Of a stretch of DNA of 50,874 nucleotides, positions 6,683-14,324 are shown in pieces. Source of the stretch: Chromatiales bacterium (GTDB lineage Bacteria; Pseudomonadota; Gammaproteobacteria; CAMYNG01); the NCBI GenBank assembly GCA_027005735.1, contig JALTLF010000157.1, forward strand, positions 1 to 50,874, written 5' to 3'. Position 1 is the stretch's first letter; each line of letters starts with the position of its first letter. The notes under the pieces are model-generated. The model was given only the letters and a program-made list of their open reading frames with translations, was not told the DNA's origin and searched no databases. Both the position numbers and the translations under genes were made by a program.

Positions 6683-7624
6683 TCAGCTTTCGCCCCCGGC
6701 GGTATCCGCCTGGGCCTGGAGCATCTCGCGCGCCTTGTTCATGTCCCAGTCCGTGCGCAGCGACATCACGTACCATACCAACTGCCAGCGCTGCTCTTCG
6801 TCAAGGAAGTCAGCGAAGGACGGCATCGGGGTGCCATCGAAGCCGGTGGTAAAGGTGCGGTAGATGCCGCGCGGGTCACTGGCGCCGACGAACTGGCTGG
6901 CATCGGTGAAGTCACGCGGGACGATGGGCAGGCCATTGTCGTCCTCGAGTTCTGGCGCGGAAGGCCCGTCGCCCTTGCCCTTGGGACCATGACACTTGGC
7001 GCACTTCATCTGCTTGTAGACTTCCTTGCCGGCGAGGATCATTTCCTCCGTGGGCATGGGTGGCTGACCAATCTCCACGGGTTCCTCCTGGTAGTCCGCT
7101 TCTTCCACCCAGCGCTCGGACAGCGACTTGATGTAGGCGATCACCGCCCAGCGGTCGCGCTCCGGCAGGAACTTGAACGAGGGCATGTCATGATCCGCCA
7201 CCAGTCCACGGGAGATGGCCTCGAAGAGATCGAGATCCGTCGGCAAGGAGCCACTGGGCGTCGAGCGGATCTTGAATACCGCCTCGGTGAAGTCACGCGG
7301 TTTGCGCGGCAGACGGTGATCTTCATTGCGGATGTATTGTTCACCAAGTTCCCACACCGCGCCGTTGCCGTCACCCTTGGGGCCATGACAGCCGATGCAC
7401 AGGCCGCGATAGGTCCACTCGCCATACTTGAGCAGGCCGGGTGTGACCGGCGGGCTTTCACCGACCGGGTGAATGTTTCCCGTTGCCGAGGAATATTCGA
7501 AGAACATGGTGTAGAAGGGCTTTTCCTCCGGGGCCGGGTTGGTCTTTGCCGAAACAGCCAGGCTGAGTACGGCGATCAGGCCGGCTCCCACCAGCAAGCC
7601 AAGTATCCAGTTTCGCGTTTTCAA
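6683..7624 (-). CDS. Dihaem cytochrome c
   Basis: 313 residues; the start is TTG at 7624, preceded by GGAGG at a good distance. An N-terminal hydrophobic segment acts as signal or anchor. Two class I domains follow: CIGCH at 76-80 with the Met ligand in DMPSF, and CAKCH at 208-212 with Met in TPMPSF. Each has GPKGxGxG after the haem site. The first domain shares the RDFT...RST.SG..PTD..LF block with the 8483-9328 dihaem protein, so the two are paralogues. It is probably a periplasmic electron carrier between the outer-membrane porin-cytochrome and the oxidase; direction is inferred. Confidence 0.85.
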   Translation of the reverse strand: MKTRNWILGLLVGAGLIAVLSLAVSAKTNPAPEEKPFYTMFFEYSSATGNIHPVGESPPVTPGLLKYGEWTYRGLCIGCHGPKGDGNGAVWELGEQYIRNEDHRLPRKPRDFTEAVFKIRSTPSGSLPTDLDLFEAISRGLVADHDMPSFKFLPERDRWAVIAYIKSLSERWVEEADYQEEPVEIGQPPMPTEEMILAGKEVYKQMKCAKCHGPKGKGDGPSAPELEDDNGLPIVPRDFTDASQFVGASDPRGIYRTFTTGFDGTPMPSFADFLDEEQRWQLVWYVMSLRTDWDMNKAREMLQAQADTAGGES

Positions 7625-7648
7625 AACTGCCTCCTGATGTCAGGTTTG

Positions 7649-7681
7649 GCATGATGCCGCCGCTGCACGGCGGCCTCATGC
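7649..7681. other. Intercistronic hairpin after cupredoxin gene
   Basis: GCATGATGCCGCCG pairs with CGGCGGCCTCATGC (one mismatch) around a 5-base loop, in the 90-base gap between the cupredoxin and dihaem genes. There is no T tract. Such hairpins often protect the upstream message from 3' decay, which would give more cupredoxin than downstream subunits. This is inferred from structure alone. Confidence 0.6.
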
Positions 7682-7714
7682 ACCAAGTGATAAATCATCG
7701 GGCTCACTTTACGT

Positions 7715-8437
7715 TCACTGACTGAAGGTATGGTCGAGGGTGGTGGTGCCTCCCGCAGTTACCGTGACTTCCTTGACGACCTCACCAAGCTTCTCGTGCC
7801 AGATCTTCACCTTGTAGGTGCCGGGCGGAATCCCGTCGATGGTAAACGTGCCGTCGGCCGCGGTGACCGTGGCATAGGGATTCTTCGACACATACACGTA
7901 ACCCAGCATCCACTCATGGGCATCACACTGCACGGTGACGATGCCGGGCTTGCGCATGCGCTTCTTGATGACCCGATCCTTCAGCGGCAGGGCAATGTTG
8001 TACATGGTCTTCTTCTTGGGGCCATGGTACAGGTGGGTGTTGTGCAGGATCGGGTCGGTGTTGTTGACACCGAGGCGCTGGCCAACCACCGCCGTGGTGA
8101 CGTGCGGGCTGAACATACACTTCTTGTTGTCGAAGGGGATGATGGCCTTCTTGTCATAGGGTTTGCCGGCATCGATATTCTCGATGGACACCACGACATT
8201 CTGTAGCTTGCCGTTGTTGACCACGTAATAGTCGGCGGAGATGGTGGCTCCGCAGTAGTCAACGTCCTTGGTCATCTTCAGTGTCGGGTTGGCGGGTGGC
8301 GTGCCATTGAAGCTGATGACGCCGGTGATCTTGCCGCCATTGCTGACATCGATGACCTTGTAGGCCAGGGCCTGGGTGCTCCACAGGCCAAGGATCAGGG
8401 ATGTCGCCAGGGCGATGTGCATGATGTGTTTCTTCAC
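7715..8437 (-). CDS. Periplasmic cupredoxin with carboxypeptidase-regulatory-like domain
   Basis: 240 residues with a signal peptide ending near QALA. It resembles proteins often labelled 'methylamine utilization' cupredoxins. Copper ligands by pattern: ILHNTH (His132 or 135) and CDAHEWM (Cys171, His174, Met177), the amicyanin-type C-x2-H-x2-M loop. An Ig-like module closes the protein (FTIDGIPPGTYKVKIW). It lies between two dihaem cytochrome genes and is followed by a hairpin, hinting at high expression. It is likely to shuttle electrons among the periplasmic cytochromes. The gene at base 1 is a paralogue. Confidence 0.85.
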   Translation of the reverse strand: MKKHIMHIALATSLILGLWSTQALAYKVIDVSNGGKITGVISFNGTPPANPTLKMTKDVDYCGATISADYYVVNNGKLQNVVVSIENIDAGKPYDKKAIIPFDNKKCMFSPHVTTAVVGQRLGVNNTDPILHNTHLYHGPKKKTMYNIALPLKDRVIKKRMRKPGIVTVQCDAHEWMLGYVYVSKNPYATVTAADGTFTIDGIPPGTYKVKIWHEKLGEVVKEVTVTAGGTTTLDHTFSQ

Positions 8438-8482
8438 TACGTGTTCCTCCGTTGATGATGAGTTGTTTTTCTTTCCCTGGTG

Positions 8483-9328
8483 CTATTCAGCTGCAAGGGA
8501 GTTGATGTAGTTGATCAGGTCCCAGACTTCCTGTTCGCTGCCTTCGAAGAAGTCGGAGTAGGATGGCATGGCGCCACCGTCCAGGCCCGCCATGATGGTG
8601 CGGTACAGGTCCGCCGGGGCGTTGCCGTTCTTGAAGGAGCTGGGACGGCGCAGGTCGCGGGGCGGCAGGCGGAAACCCCAGTCATCCTTCAGGGTACCGG
8701 CCTTCTTGCCGTTGCCGGCGCCACCACCACCATGGCATTCCCAGCACTTGAACTTCTGGTACACCTGGTAGCCGCGCTGGACGCTGGCCGCGGTAGGCGG
8801 GATGGGGGTGCCCACCACCTTGATGAGTTCCGGCTCGGCGTCCTTGAAGTCGGGACTCAGGCTCTTGATGTAGTACACCAGGCGCCAGCGGTCTTCCGTG
8901 CTATAGCCGCGGAAGCCCGGCATGAAACCCGGGATACCACGAGTGATGGTACGGAAGAGATCCTCATCCGTGGGCATTTCGCCACTCAGGGTGGAGCGGA
9001 ACTTGTAGATCCCCGAGGTGAAGTCACGTGGATGCGGGGCCGTGTCGCGGCTGAGGAAATACGCTACCGGTCCCTTGCCTTCGCCATTGACGCCATGGCA
9101 CCAGATGCAGGAGCGCTCGTAGAGCGCCCGCCCGGCCTCGACGTTGGCCGCATTCTCCGGGATACGCTGCTTGAAAGGTGACAGCTCGATGGGCAGGGGG
9201 ATGGCATCCGCGCCCATGCCGCCCTCGGCCGCCAGTGCCGTCGTGATTACCGTCCCGCTCATGCCCGTGGCGAGGATGAAGGTGAGGGCGGTGCGGGAGA
9301 TCCTCTGTACGTGTTTTCTGATTTTCAT
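8483..9328 (-). CDS. Dihaem cytochrome c
   Basis: 281 residues with a signal peptide (cleavage near ALAA). Two class I haem domains: CIWCHGVNGEG (74-78) with Met in PGFMPGF, and CWECHGGGGAG (195-199) with Met in GGAMPSY. It shares its domain plan and the RDFTSGIYKFRST block with the other dihaem protein, indicating gene duplication. AGGAGG lies upstream of the ATG. It directly follows the porin-cytochrome gene (15-base gap), so it is the natural first periplasmic partner of that outer-membrane protein. Confidence 0.87.
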   Translation of the reverse strand: MKIRKHVQRISRTALTFILATGMSGTVITTALAAEGGMGADAIPLPIELSPFKQRIPENAANVEAGRALYERSCIWCHGVNGEGKGPVAYFLSRDTAPHPRDFTSGIYKFRSTLSGEMPTDEDLFRTITRGIPGFMPGFRGYSTEDRWRLVYYIKSLSPDFKDAEPELIKVVGTPIPPTAASVQRGYQVYQKFKCWECHGGGGAGNGKKAGTLKDDWGFRLPPRDLRRPSSFKNGNAPADLYRTIMAGLDGGAMPSYSDFFEGSEQEVWDLINYINSLAAE

Positions 9329-9343
9329 TTTTTTGCCCTCCTG

Positions 9344-10855
9344 TCAGAACGCCATGTCCACGCCGACGGTGATCATGGACTTGAGATTGCGTGCGGGATG
9401 CTCGACACCACCGAAGACATTGGTTGGCAGCTTCACTGAGCTCTCCAGGTTCTGGTGATAGCGCGCATACAGGCCGATGCTGGGCCGCGGGTAATACTTG
9501 GCAATCACCGCGATGAAAGAGGCGTCCTGGTTGATGGCCGGGTCGCTCCCTTGTAAGGCGGGGGGTAACAAGGACAAGCCACCGGCGTCCATGCTGTCGT
9601 AGCGCACGCCAATCAGCCATTTTGCGTTGAGCAGGTAGTCGGCCTCGATACTGATGCCCATGGCATCGGTGTCCCAAGTGGAGAGAGAAGCAGGTGCCAT
9701 GGCAAATACCGGTTGGTCTATCTCGTCCCAGATGATGGTGCCGTAGATGTCCCACCACTTGCTGGTCCAGCGCGCGGCGATACCGTAGCGCTGCCAGTCA
9801 ACAGCGTCGGTGGCATAGATCAGGGTGCCAGCTGGATTGAGCGTTGGCATGGCGGCCTTGTCGGCGTTGTAGATGAAGCCGGAGATGGAGAAGTCGCTGT
9901 ACTCGCCCAGCCAGTCGTAACGCAACATCAGATACCTGTCGAAAGTGGTGCGGCTCTCGTTCTCGGCGGTCTGGGCCTGCACGATCCCCACCTGGTAGAG
10001 GAAGTTGGTACCGAAGGGCCGGCCGTGGACCGAGATACCATTGGACACCGGGGCGTTGTAGAACAGGGGCTCGAAGGGCAGGATGGCGAAGCCTTCCGAG
10101 AGCAGGTCCGGATCGGTCGGTGCCGCCGAGTCCGCGAGGCGCTGGCCCCGCGAAAGGCCAAACATCTTGGCGGAGAAGGCCAGCGGCAGCAGCGGGATGC
10201 GATCTATCGGTGGCGGGAAGGCAGCGGTCTCCGCCTTGGGCCCGACGGGGTTGATCTGCTGGCGATGGGTGGGGAAGGAGTACATCGCCGCGGGATCGAA
10301 GCGGCCTACCTTGATGTTGGCCACCTGGTGCCCGCCCAGGTTGTCGAACACCAGGAAGGCGCGCTCGAAGGCCACGGCCCCTTCGCCCTGGGAGGCATAT
10401 TCCGCCTCGAAGAAGAAGCTGAGATCGTCGCTGGCGGTGCCGGCAAAGAAGATATTGACGATGTTGGGCAGGATGATTTCGATATCATCACTGGCCTCGG
10501 TGATGGTGGCATCGCGGAACGAGGCCTGCTGGATATCGGCGCGCAGGCGCACGGCCATGTAGTTGCTGATGGCGTCCAGCGTGGCGCCGCCCAGTTCTCC
10601 GCCGAGCAGGCGCTTTCTGCTGACACTTCCGTCGGAGGTCCCCGGGATCTGGTAGCCGTTTTCCTGGAAACGTTGGCCGAAGGGATTCAGTCGCGGCGGC
10701 CGGGTATGGCAGACGTTGCAACTGACATTGAACTTGCGCGCAAAGGCCGGCACGGCACCCGCCTCGGGGATGACGCTGGTCCACGCGATGATCATGGTAA
10801 ACAGGGCCAGCAATGCCGTGGGGCAATACCGGCGGGTCAGTCTTGTTATTCTCAT
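9344..10855 (-). CDS. Outer-membrane porin-cytochrome fusion (Cyc2-like architecture)
   Basis: The ORF track starts at 10882, but ATG 10855 is preceded by GGAGGGTGATCGA and begins a good signal peptide, giving 503 residues. Right after cleavage comes PAFARKFNVSCNVCH (haem at 46-50), then RLNPFGQRFQENGYQ. The order 'FAR...CxxCH...LNxFGRxFxxxGY' is that of Cyc2, the fused outer-membrane cytochrome of iron oxidisers, and of a wider uncharacterised porin-cytochrome family. The remaining about 430 residues look like alternating beta strands (aromatic girdles, ending in VGVDMAF with a terminal Phe). It is predicted to move electrons across the outer membrane. Substrate (Fe(II), electrode, sulfur species) cannot be told from sequence. 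Confidence 0.75.
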   Translation of the reverse strand: MRITRLTRRYCPTALLALFTMIIAWTSVIPEAGAVPAFARKFNVSCNVCHTRPPRLNPFGQRFQENGYQIPGTSDGSVSRKRLLGGELGGATLDAISNYMAVRLRADIQQASFRDATITEASDDIEIILPNIVNIFFAGTASDDLSFFFEAEYASQGEGAVAFERAFLVFDNLGGHQVANIKVGRFDPAAMYSFPTHRQQINPVGPKAETAAFPPPIDRIPLLPLAFSAKMFGLSRGQRLADSAAPTDPDLLSEGFAILPFEPLFYNAPVSNGISVHGRPFGTNFLYQVGIVQAQTAENESRTTFDRYLMLRYDWLGEYSDFSISGFIYNADKAAMPTLNPAGTLIYATDAVDWQRYGIAARWTSKWWDIYGTIIWDEIDQPVFAMAPASLSTWDTDAMGISIEADYLLNAKWLIGVRYDSMDAGGLSLLPPALQGSDPAINQDASFIAVIAKYYPRPSIGLYARYHQNLESSVKLPTNVFGGVEHPARNLKSMITVGVDMAF

Positions 10856-10884
10856 TCGATCACCCTCCTTATCATTATTCAACG

Positions 10885-10904
10885 TGACCTCCCAAAGGTG
10901 GTCA
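10885..10904. promoter_or_regulatory. Imperfect dyad upstream of porin-cytochrome gene
   Basis: TGACCTCC-CAAA-GGTGGTCA is an inverted repeat with one mismatch, centred about 40 bases upstream of ATG 10855 in a 172-base gap. It could be an operator or a leader hairpin; no matching regulator is recognised in the window. Confidence 0.4.
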
Positions 10905-11027
10905 TTCTGCCCGTGGTGGTAAAAAAGCCGGGGTCACGTTGGTATCGCATTCATGGGCGCACGAAGCCGTGGCCATGAACAGTTCCTGATCTACCGTTGG
11001 CGCAGCGGCGCCGGCACGGTAAGGCAG

Positions 11028-11516
11028 TCAGGCGGAAGGACTCAGGGGGGGAGGGTTTTCGACAGGGAGAACGATGGGAGAAACGGACATGCCGGAAGTG
11101 AGCGGAACCGGGCCTGCTCCAACCGTCAGGTCCGTGTCGATGGCAGTAAGGGCCGGATGCAACACGTCCTGGTCGCAATGACAGGAACAATCGCCACTGC
11201 AGCTGCAGGCACTCGTGTCATGGCCGCTACCATGGTCGGCTGCATGACCGTTCCCATGAGCGGCGGCAACATGGGTAGCGGTGGCATCCTGGGCTCCGCC
11301 CATGTGGTCGTCCTGGGTGGCCCCGGCATGGGCGCAGGCCGCATCGGCCTCCGCCTGGCGGCGACCGGCCTGGGCCGGTATCTGCGTATGCTGCGGGCTC
11401 CTGTGTGCCGGGGGAGTGCCGTGGCCATGACGCGCGGACAGGGCCTGCATGGGTGCAAACAGGATTGCAACCACGACGACTCCTGAGATCACGCGATAAG
11501 AACCCGGCACTCGCAT
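11028..11516 (-). CDS. Cys/His-rich exported protein (CopL-like)
   Basis: About 162 residues from ATG 11516 (GAGG about 10 bases upstream); a TTG at 11525 is a weaker start. A signal peptide (VISGVVVVAILFAPMQALSA) is followed by a low-complexity region rich in His, and a cysteine cluster SACSCSGDCSCHCDQD. The tail is Pro-rich. This resembles small periplasmic metal-sequestering proteins such as CopL, though homology cannot be proven by eye. It is the gene just upstream of the porin-cytochrome. Two similar proteins (13659-14108, 15883-16320) occur nearby, suggesting a family scavenging copper or another soft metal. Confidence 0.65.
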   Translation of the reverse strand: MRVPGSYRVISGVVVVAILFAPMQALSARHGHGTPPAHRSPQHTQIPAQAGRRQAEADAACAHAGATQDDHMGGAQDATATHVAAAHGNGHAADHGSGHDTSACSCSGDCSCHCDQDVLHPALTAIDTDLTVGAGPVPLTSGMSVSPIVLPVENPPPLSPSA

Positions 11517-11651
11517 GCGCGGCAAGCCTCATTCTTAATCGGGCCGATACGGTGGGTAAGGTAACGGTCCAGTCAATTATTACCGTGGTGTCCCGGTGAG
11601 GACGCCACGACTTTCATTATGTATACCCGGTGTCGCTGACTGGTTTACTTA

Positions 11652-11679
11652 ATTGTTATTGCTTGATTGTTATTGCTTG
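11652..11679. repeat. Tandem direct repeat, 2 x 14 bp
   Basis: ATTGTTATTGCTTG occurs twice without a gap. On the minus strand a third, degenerate copy may follow. Regularly spaced direct repeats upstream of a gene are typical binding sites for response regulators. They lie about 70 bases downstream of the candidate -10 box, so they might act as a repressor site or serve another promoter. Confidence 0.6.
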
Positions 11680-11752
11680 TTTGTTTTTATTTTTTCTGGC
11701 TAAAGCCACGAAAAGATCAATGCGGCCATTTGTTTTTTTTATTTGCTGACCA

Positions 11753-11781
11753 AGCATGGGACACATTTTGAAATGTGTCAA
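11753..11781 (-). promoter_or_regulatory. Candidate sigma-70 promoter with overlapping 20-bp dyad
   Basis: On the minus strand TTGACA (11781-11776) is followed after 17 bases by CATGCT (11758-11753), a perfect -35 with a weak -10. The spacer and the -35 overlap the perfect inverted repeat GACACATTTTGAAATGTGTC (11760-11779), positioned as an operator. The leader to ATG 11516 would be about 235 bases, which is long, so an additional nearer start site is possible. Confidence 0.45.
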
Positions 11782-12020
11782 GGGTCATACTAAATAACAG
11801 TGTTTCGGTATTTGCTAACAAATTGTTTTAGTCGAGCGAACAGTGACTTGAGGGAAATGCACAATCCAATTGTGGAATTCGAACAGCGAAGCGGGTTGTG
11901 TTTCCGATGGGAGAGGAACTGGAGACGGAAGCAGCTCTGGACGGCGCATGGGGGCGATGGGGGTTGAGCAGGCTCGCAGTGGTACAGGGTGGTCGTCCGG
12001 GTCGGGTAGCGCGCGACGGG

Positions 12021-12046
12021 CGGGGGCGGTGTTCCCACCGCCCCCG
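12021..12046. terminator. GC-rich hairpin after cytochrome gene
   Basis: CGGGGGCGGTG, a 3-4-base loop, then CACCGCCCCCG form a strong stem 18 bases after the stop of the minus-strand cytochrome gene. No T tract follows on the minus strand, so termination would be weak or Rho-assisted. Confidence 0.5.
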
Positions 12047-12063
12047 TTTGCGTCCTCCCGTGC

Positions 12064-12354
12064 TCAGTTACTCATCTGCATGAAGGTAATGATGTCGCGC
12101 GTTTCCTGTCCGGTGAGGCCGGCACGCACGCGCATGTGGAAACTCGTCGTGATCCACTGGTCGTCGCGCAGCTCTGGCGCCTCGCGCAGGTTGTGACAGC
12201 GCGTGCAGTTGTCCGCCCAGGCGCGGGCGCCGCGGGCGGGATCACCCTTTGGCGGGTAGCTGCCGGTTTCCTCCGCCTGGACTGTCGGAATGCCAGAGCC
12301 AAGCAGCAGCGCCAGTCCCATGCTGTAAAAGAAGTGTCGTGTCTTCGTTTTCAT
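12064..12354 (-). CDS. Small soluble monohaem cytochrome c
   Basis: 96 residues; a signal peptide ending at about VQA-EE, one haem site CTRCH at 50-54, and a Met (SFHMRVRAGLTGQ) as probable sixth ligand. The C-terminus ends with the usual helix (ETRDIITFMQ). The mature protein is about 70 residues, at the small end of class I. It is 14 bases downstream of the porin gene and so probably cotranscribed with it; it may serve the same periplasmic pool as the oxidase cluster. Confidence 0.82.
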   Translation of the reverse strand: MKTKTRHFFYSMGLALLLGSGIPTVQAEETGSYPPKGDPARGARAWADNCTRCHNLREAPELRDDQWITTSFHMRVRAGLTGQETRDIITFMQMSN

Positions 12355-12368
12355 TAGTAAATCCTCCG

Positions 12369-13532
12369 TTAGAAGCCGTAGGCCAGTTGCACGAGGGTGC
12401 GGTCATCGTTCTGGAACCCGGCATTGGGATTGTCGTTACGCTCGATGGCGATCTTGCCGATGAGGTTGCTGGCGAACAGGTAGTTGAGGCCCACCAGGGT
12501 CTGCTCGTTGTCGGTGGCGTCATCCGGGGTGTCGTATTCGCCAAGGCGCAACACCACTTCCCACTTGCCGTCGCCGAAGCGATAGGCGCCCTGCACGTAC
12601 CAGGCCTCCCAGGCACCGCCGTTTACGGCGTAGGCGCTCCCCGGCAGGTCGCCGACCTCCTGCTTGGCATACTCGCCGCGCAGGTCGAAGGGCGCCGGCC
12701 GCCAGGTGAAGTCGAAGCCGGTGTACTCGTAGTCACGGCCGGTTTCGTAGAACACCGGTGTCATGGCGGTATCCCGCACCGAGGCCTGGCCGGTGGCGTA
12801 GGAGAGGCCAATCTCCAGTTTCTGTGCCGGGAACAGCAGGCCGAAACGACCACCGCTCACCTTGTTGCCGTCGTCGTCGGCACCGATTCCCGGCGTTTCG
12901 ATCATTTCGATCTCGCCACCGGCGGCCTCCAGCGCCGGGCCGTTGCCGATATACACGGCATAGTTGGCCTTGATGCCGTCGCTGCCCACCGGGAAGCCGC
13001 CGCGGACCTGCAGGCCCACCTCGGCATTGGGCGCCGCTTCGTCATGGCCGAAACCGGCCGGCGCCGAGGGCGCGCGGTTGATCCAGGAGGGATGCAGGTT
13101 CTGGCGGAACTGGCCCAGCGGGCTCAGGAACTTGCCCATTACCAGCACCGCGCTGTCGCTGAGAAAGAGATCCACGGTGAGGTATTCCAGCTCGAACTCG
13201 TTTTCGCCCAGCTCGTTGGTGGTGATCTCGAATTCCGATTCCACCATCACCAGGTCGCGGTACTGGTAGTGGAAGATGGGCGAGATGGAGCCGCTGGCGA
13301 AGGATCCCGGGCCATTGTCGGGGTCGACGTAGTCCACGTCCGCGTACCCGGCCATGTGGATGAGGCTGTTTGGGCGCTTCCACTCGGCCGCCGACTCCAC
13401 CTGTTGCTTGAGGGTTTCGATGTCGGCACGCAGGGTGGCGATATCGTCCTGGGCCGCCAGGGCGGCGGTGCCGGTGAGGGTAAAGGCCCCGGCCACGGCG
13501 GAAGACAGAATATGTCGCTGTAGTGTTTTCAT
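12369..13532 (-). CDS. Phosphate-selective-porin-like (OprO/P) outer-membrane protein
   Basis: 387 residues: signal peptide (TGTAALAAQD), then a short coiled-coil (DIATLRADIETLKQQVESAA) of the kind that precedes OprO/P-type barrels, then beta strands rich in alternating aromatics (GYADVDYVD, FHYQYRDLVM, AWYVQGAYRF) and a final Phe (LAYGF). This is a trimeric porin family. Neither the substrate nor a phosphate link can be read from sequence; anions or soluble metal species are possible. The upstream gap has a GTCCC/GGGAC hairpin after the preceding gene. Confidence 0.8.
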   Translation of the reverse strand: MKTLQRHILSSAVAGAFTLTGTAALAAQDDIATLRADIETLKQQVESAAEWKRPNSLIHMAGYADVDYVDPDNGPGSFASGSISPIFHYQYRDLVMVESEFEITTNELGENEFELEYLTVDLFLSDSAVLVMGKFLSPLGQFRQNLHPSWINRAPSAPAGFGHDEAAPNAEVGLQVRGGFPVGSDGIKANYAVYIGNGPALEAAGGEIEMIETPGIGADDDGNKVSGGRFGLLFPAQKLEIGLSYATGQASVRDTAMTPVFYETGRDYEYTGFDFTWRPAPFDLRGEYAKQEVGDLPGSAYAVNGGAWEAWYVQGAYRFGDGKWEVVLRLGEYDTPDDATDNEQTLVGLNYLFASNLIGKIAIERNDNPNAGFQNDDRTLVQLAYGF

Positions 13533-13608
13533 GGTTGTTGTGTCCTCGCAGGAGGTTTGTCAAAGAAGCGTTGTTCCATGGTAATTAAGGTGTCTTGCCA
13601 GGTTGTAC

Positions 13609-13630
13609 GTCCCCCACCCGGGGGCGGGAC
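13609..13630. terminator. Hairpin between Cys-rich gene and porin gene
   Basis: GTCCCCCACC and CGGGGGCGGGAC can pair imperfectly in the 126-base gap after the minus-strand Cys-rich gene and before the porin. There is no T tract; it is a weak terminator or processing hairpin at most. Confidence 0.35.
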
Positions 13631-13658
13631 ACCCGAACCATAGCAGATCACTGGGAAA

Positions 13659-14108
13659 TCAGCAGCGCCGGGGAGGTCGTCGGATCCCGCAAGCGGTGCG
13701 GGGGCTGGCCATGGCCAGGGATCGGGCCGGCGCCGAGCCGGAGTGTTCGGCCATGGGCAGGGGAAGGTGCAGGATGGCATAGGCAGGTACGTCGCTCATG
13801 CAGTGATCGGAGCAGGCGACGTGATCCAGGCAGAGGCCCGCGTGGCAACATCCTCCACCCTCGGTGTCACAGGCGTCATGGTCCGACGGCGCGGGGCGTG
13901 CCGCCGGCGAGGGCGCGTCATACGCCACCATCTGCCGGTCTGTCGCCGCCGTCGGCATACCGGCCACTTCGCCCGCTGCAATGATCGGCACCAGGATCAA
14001 CAACAGGATCAGCGACAGAATCAGAGACAGGCGTACCGTGCCCCACAACGGCGCCAGGCGGGGGCCGCGGCGGGCCGGGCGAGGCTTGTTTGCAGGGAGG
14101 GTGAGCAT
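13659..14108 (-). CDS. Cys/His-rich exported or membrane protein (CopL-like)
   Basis: The track ORF starts at 14513, but that part overlaps the divergent cytochrome gene; ATG 14108 (MLTLPANKPRPARRGPRLAP) gives 149 residues. A basic N-terminus and long hydrophobic segment (LSLILSLILLLILVPIIAAG) form an anchor or signal. The domain after it carries a metal-ligand cluster: DHDACDTEGGGCCHAGLCLD then HVACSDHCMSDV. It resembles the other two Cys/His-rich proteins in design rather than in sequence. An FNR/DNR-type box lies 73 bases upstream with a TAATAT -10 at suitable distance, so expression may respond to oxygen or NO. Confidence 0.6.
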   Translation of the reverse strand: MLTLPANKPRPARRGPRLAPLWGTVRLSLILSLILLLILVPIIAAGEVAGMPTAATDRQMVAYDAPSPAARPAPSDHDACDTEGGGCCHAGLCLDHVACSDHCMSDVPAYAILHLPLPMAEHSGSAPARSLAMASPRTACGIRRPPRRC

Positions 14109-14174
14109 GTGTCGTACTTTCCCGTTTCGATACCTGGTGGCGTATATTAGTATCAAATGAAATACCGATAAATC

Positions 14175-14188
14175 TTGATCCAGGTCAA
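14175..14188. promoter_or_regulatory. FNR/DNR-type box
   Basis: TTGATCCAGGTCAA matches the Anr/Dnr consensus TTGAT-N4-(A/G)TCAA. It is centred about 42-45 bases before the start implied by TAATAT at 14149-14144 on the minus strand, the class II activation geometry for the Cys-rich gene at 14108. The plus-strand cytochrome gene lies 137 bases away with no fitting -10. Confidence 0.6.
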
Positions 14189-14324
14189 GACCTTGAAGGG
14201 TGGCGAGAACTTCGCCGCGGGGGGAAGTCAAACTGGCAAACGGGTTTGATCCGCCGTTGGGCAATCTGTGTTGAAATGCCCGGGAAGCGGCTGCATGGCG
14301 GTTTGCCAACAAGGAGAAATGAAA

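Larger units (their letters stand above)
11517..12063. other. 547-base intergenic region, AT-rich, regulatory
   Basis: No convincing gene: the short ORFs here lack ribosome sites and recognisable products. The centre (about 11,600-11,880) is much richer in A+T than the surroundings. It contains a tandem 14-bp repeat, a perfect 20-bp dyad overlapping a minus-strand -35 box, and a GC-rich hairpin at its upstream end (12021-12046). It probably carries the promoter for the 11516-to-404 gene run. Confidence 0.6.

Noticed and set aside
11790-12038. 82-residue minus-strand ORF in the intergenic region
   Set aside because: No ribosome site, Pro/Ser/Arg-rich composition, spans AT-rich regulatory DNA; unlikely to be a gene.
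12249-13523. 424-residue plus-strand ORF opposite the porin gene
   Set aside because: The opposite strand encodes a clear signal peptide, coiled coil and barrel; this frame has no such features.
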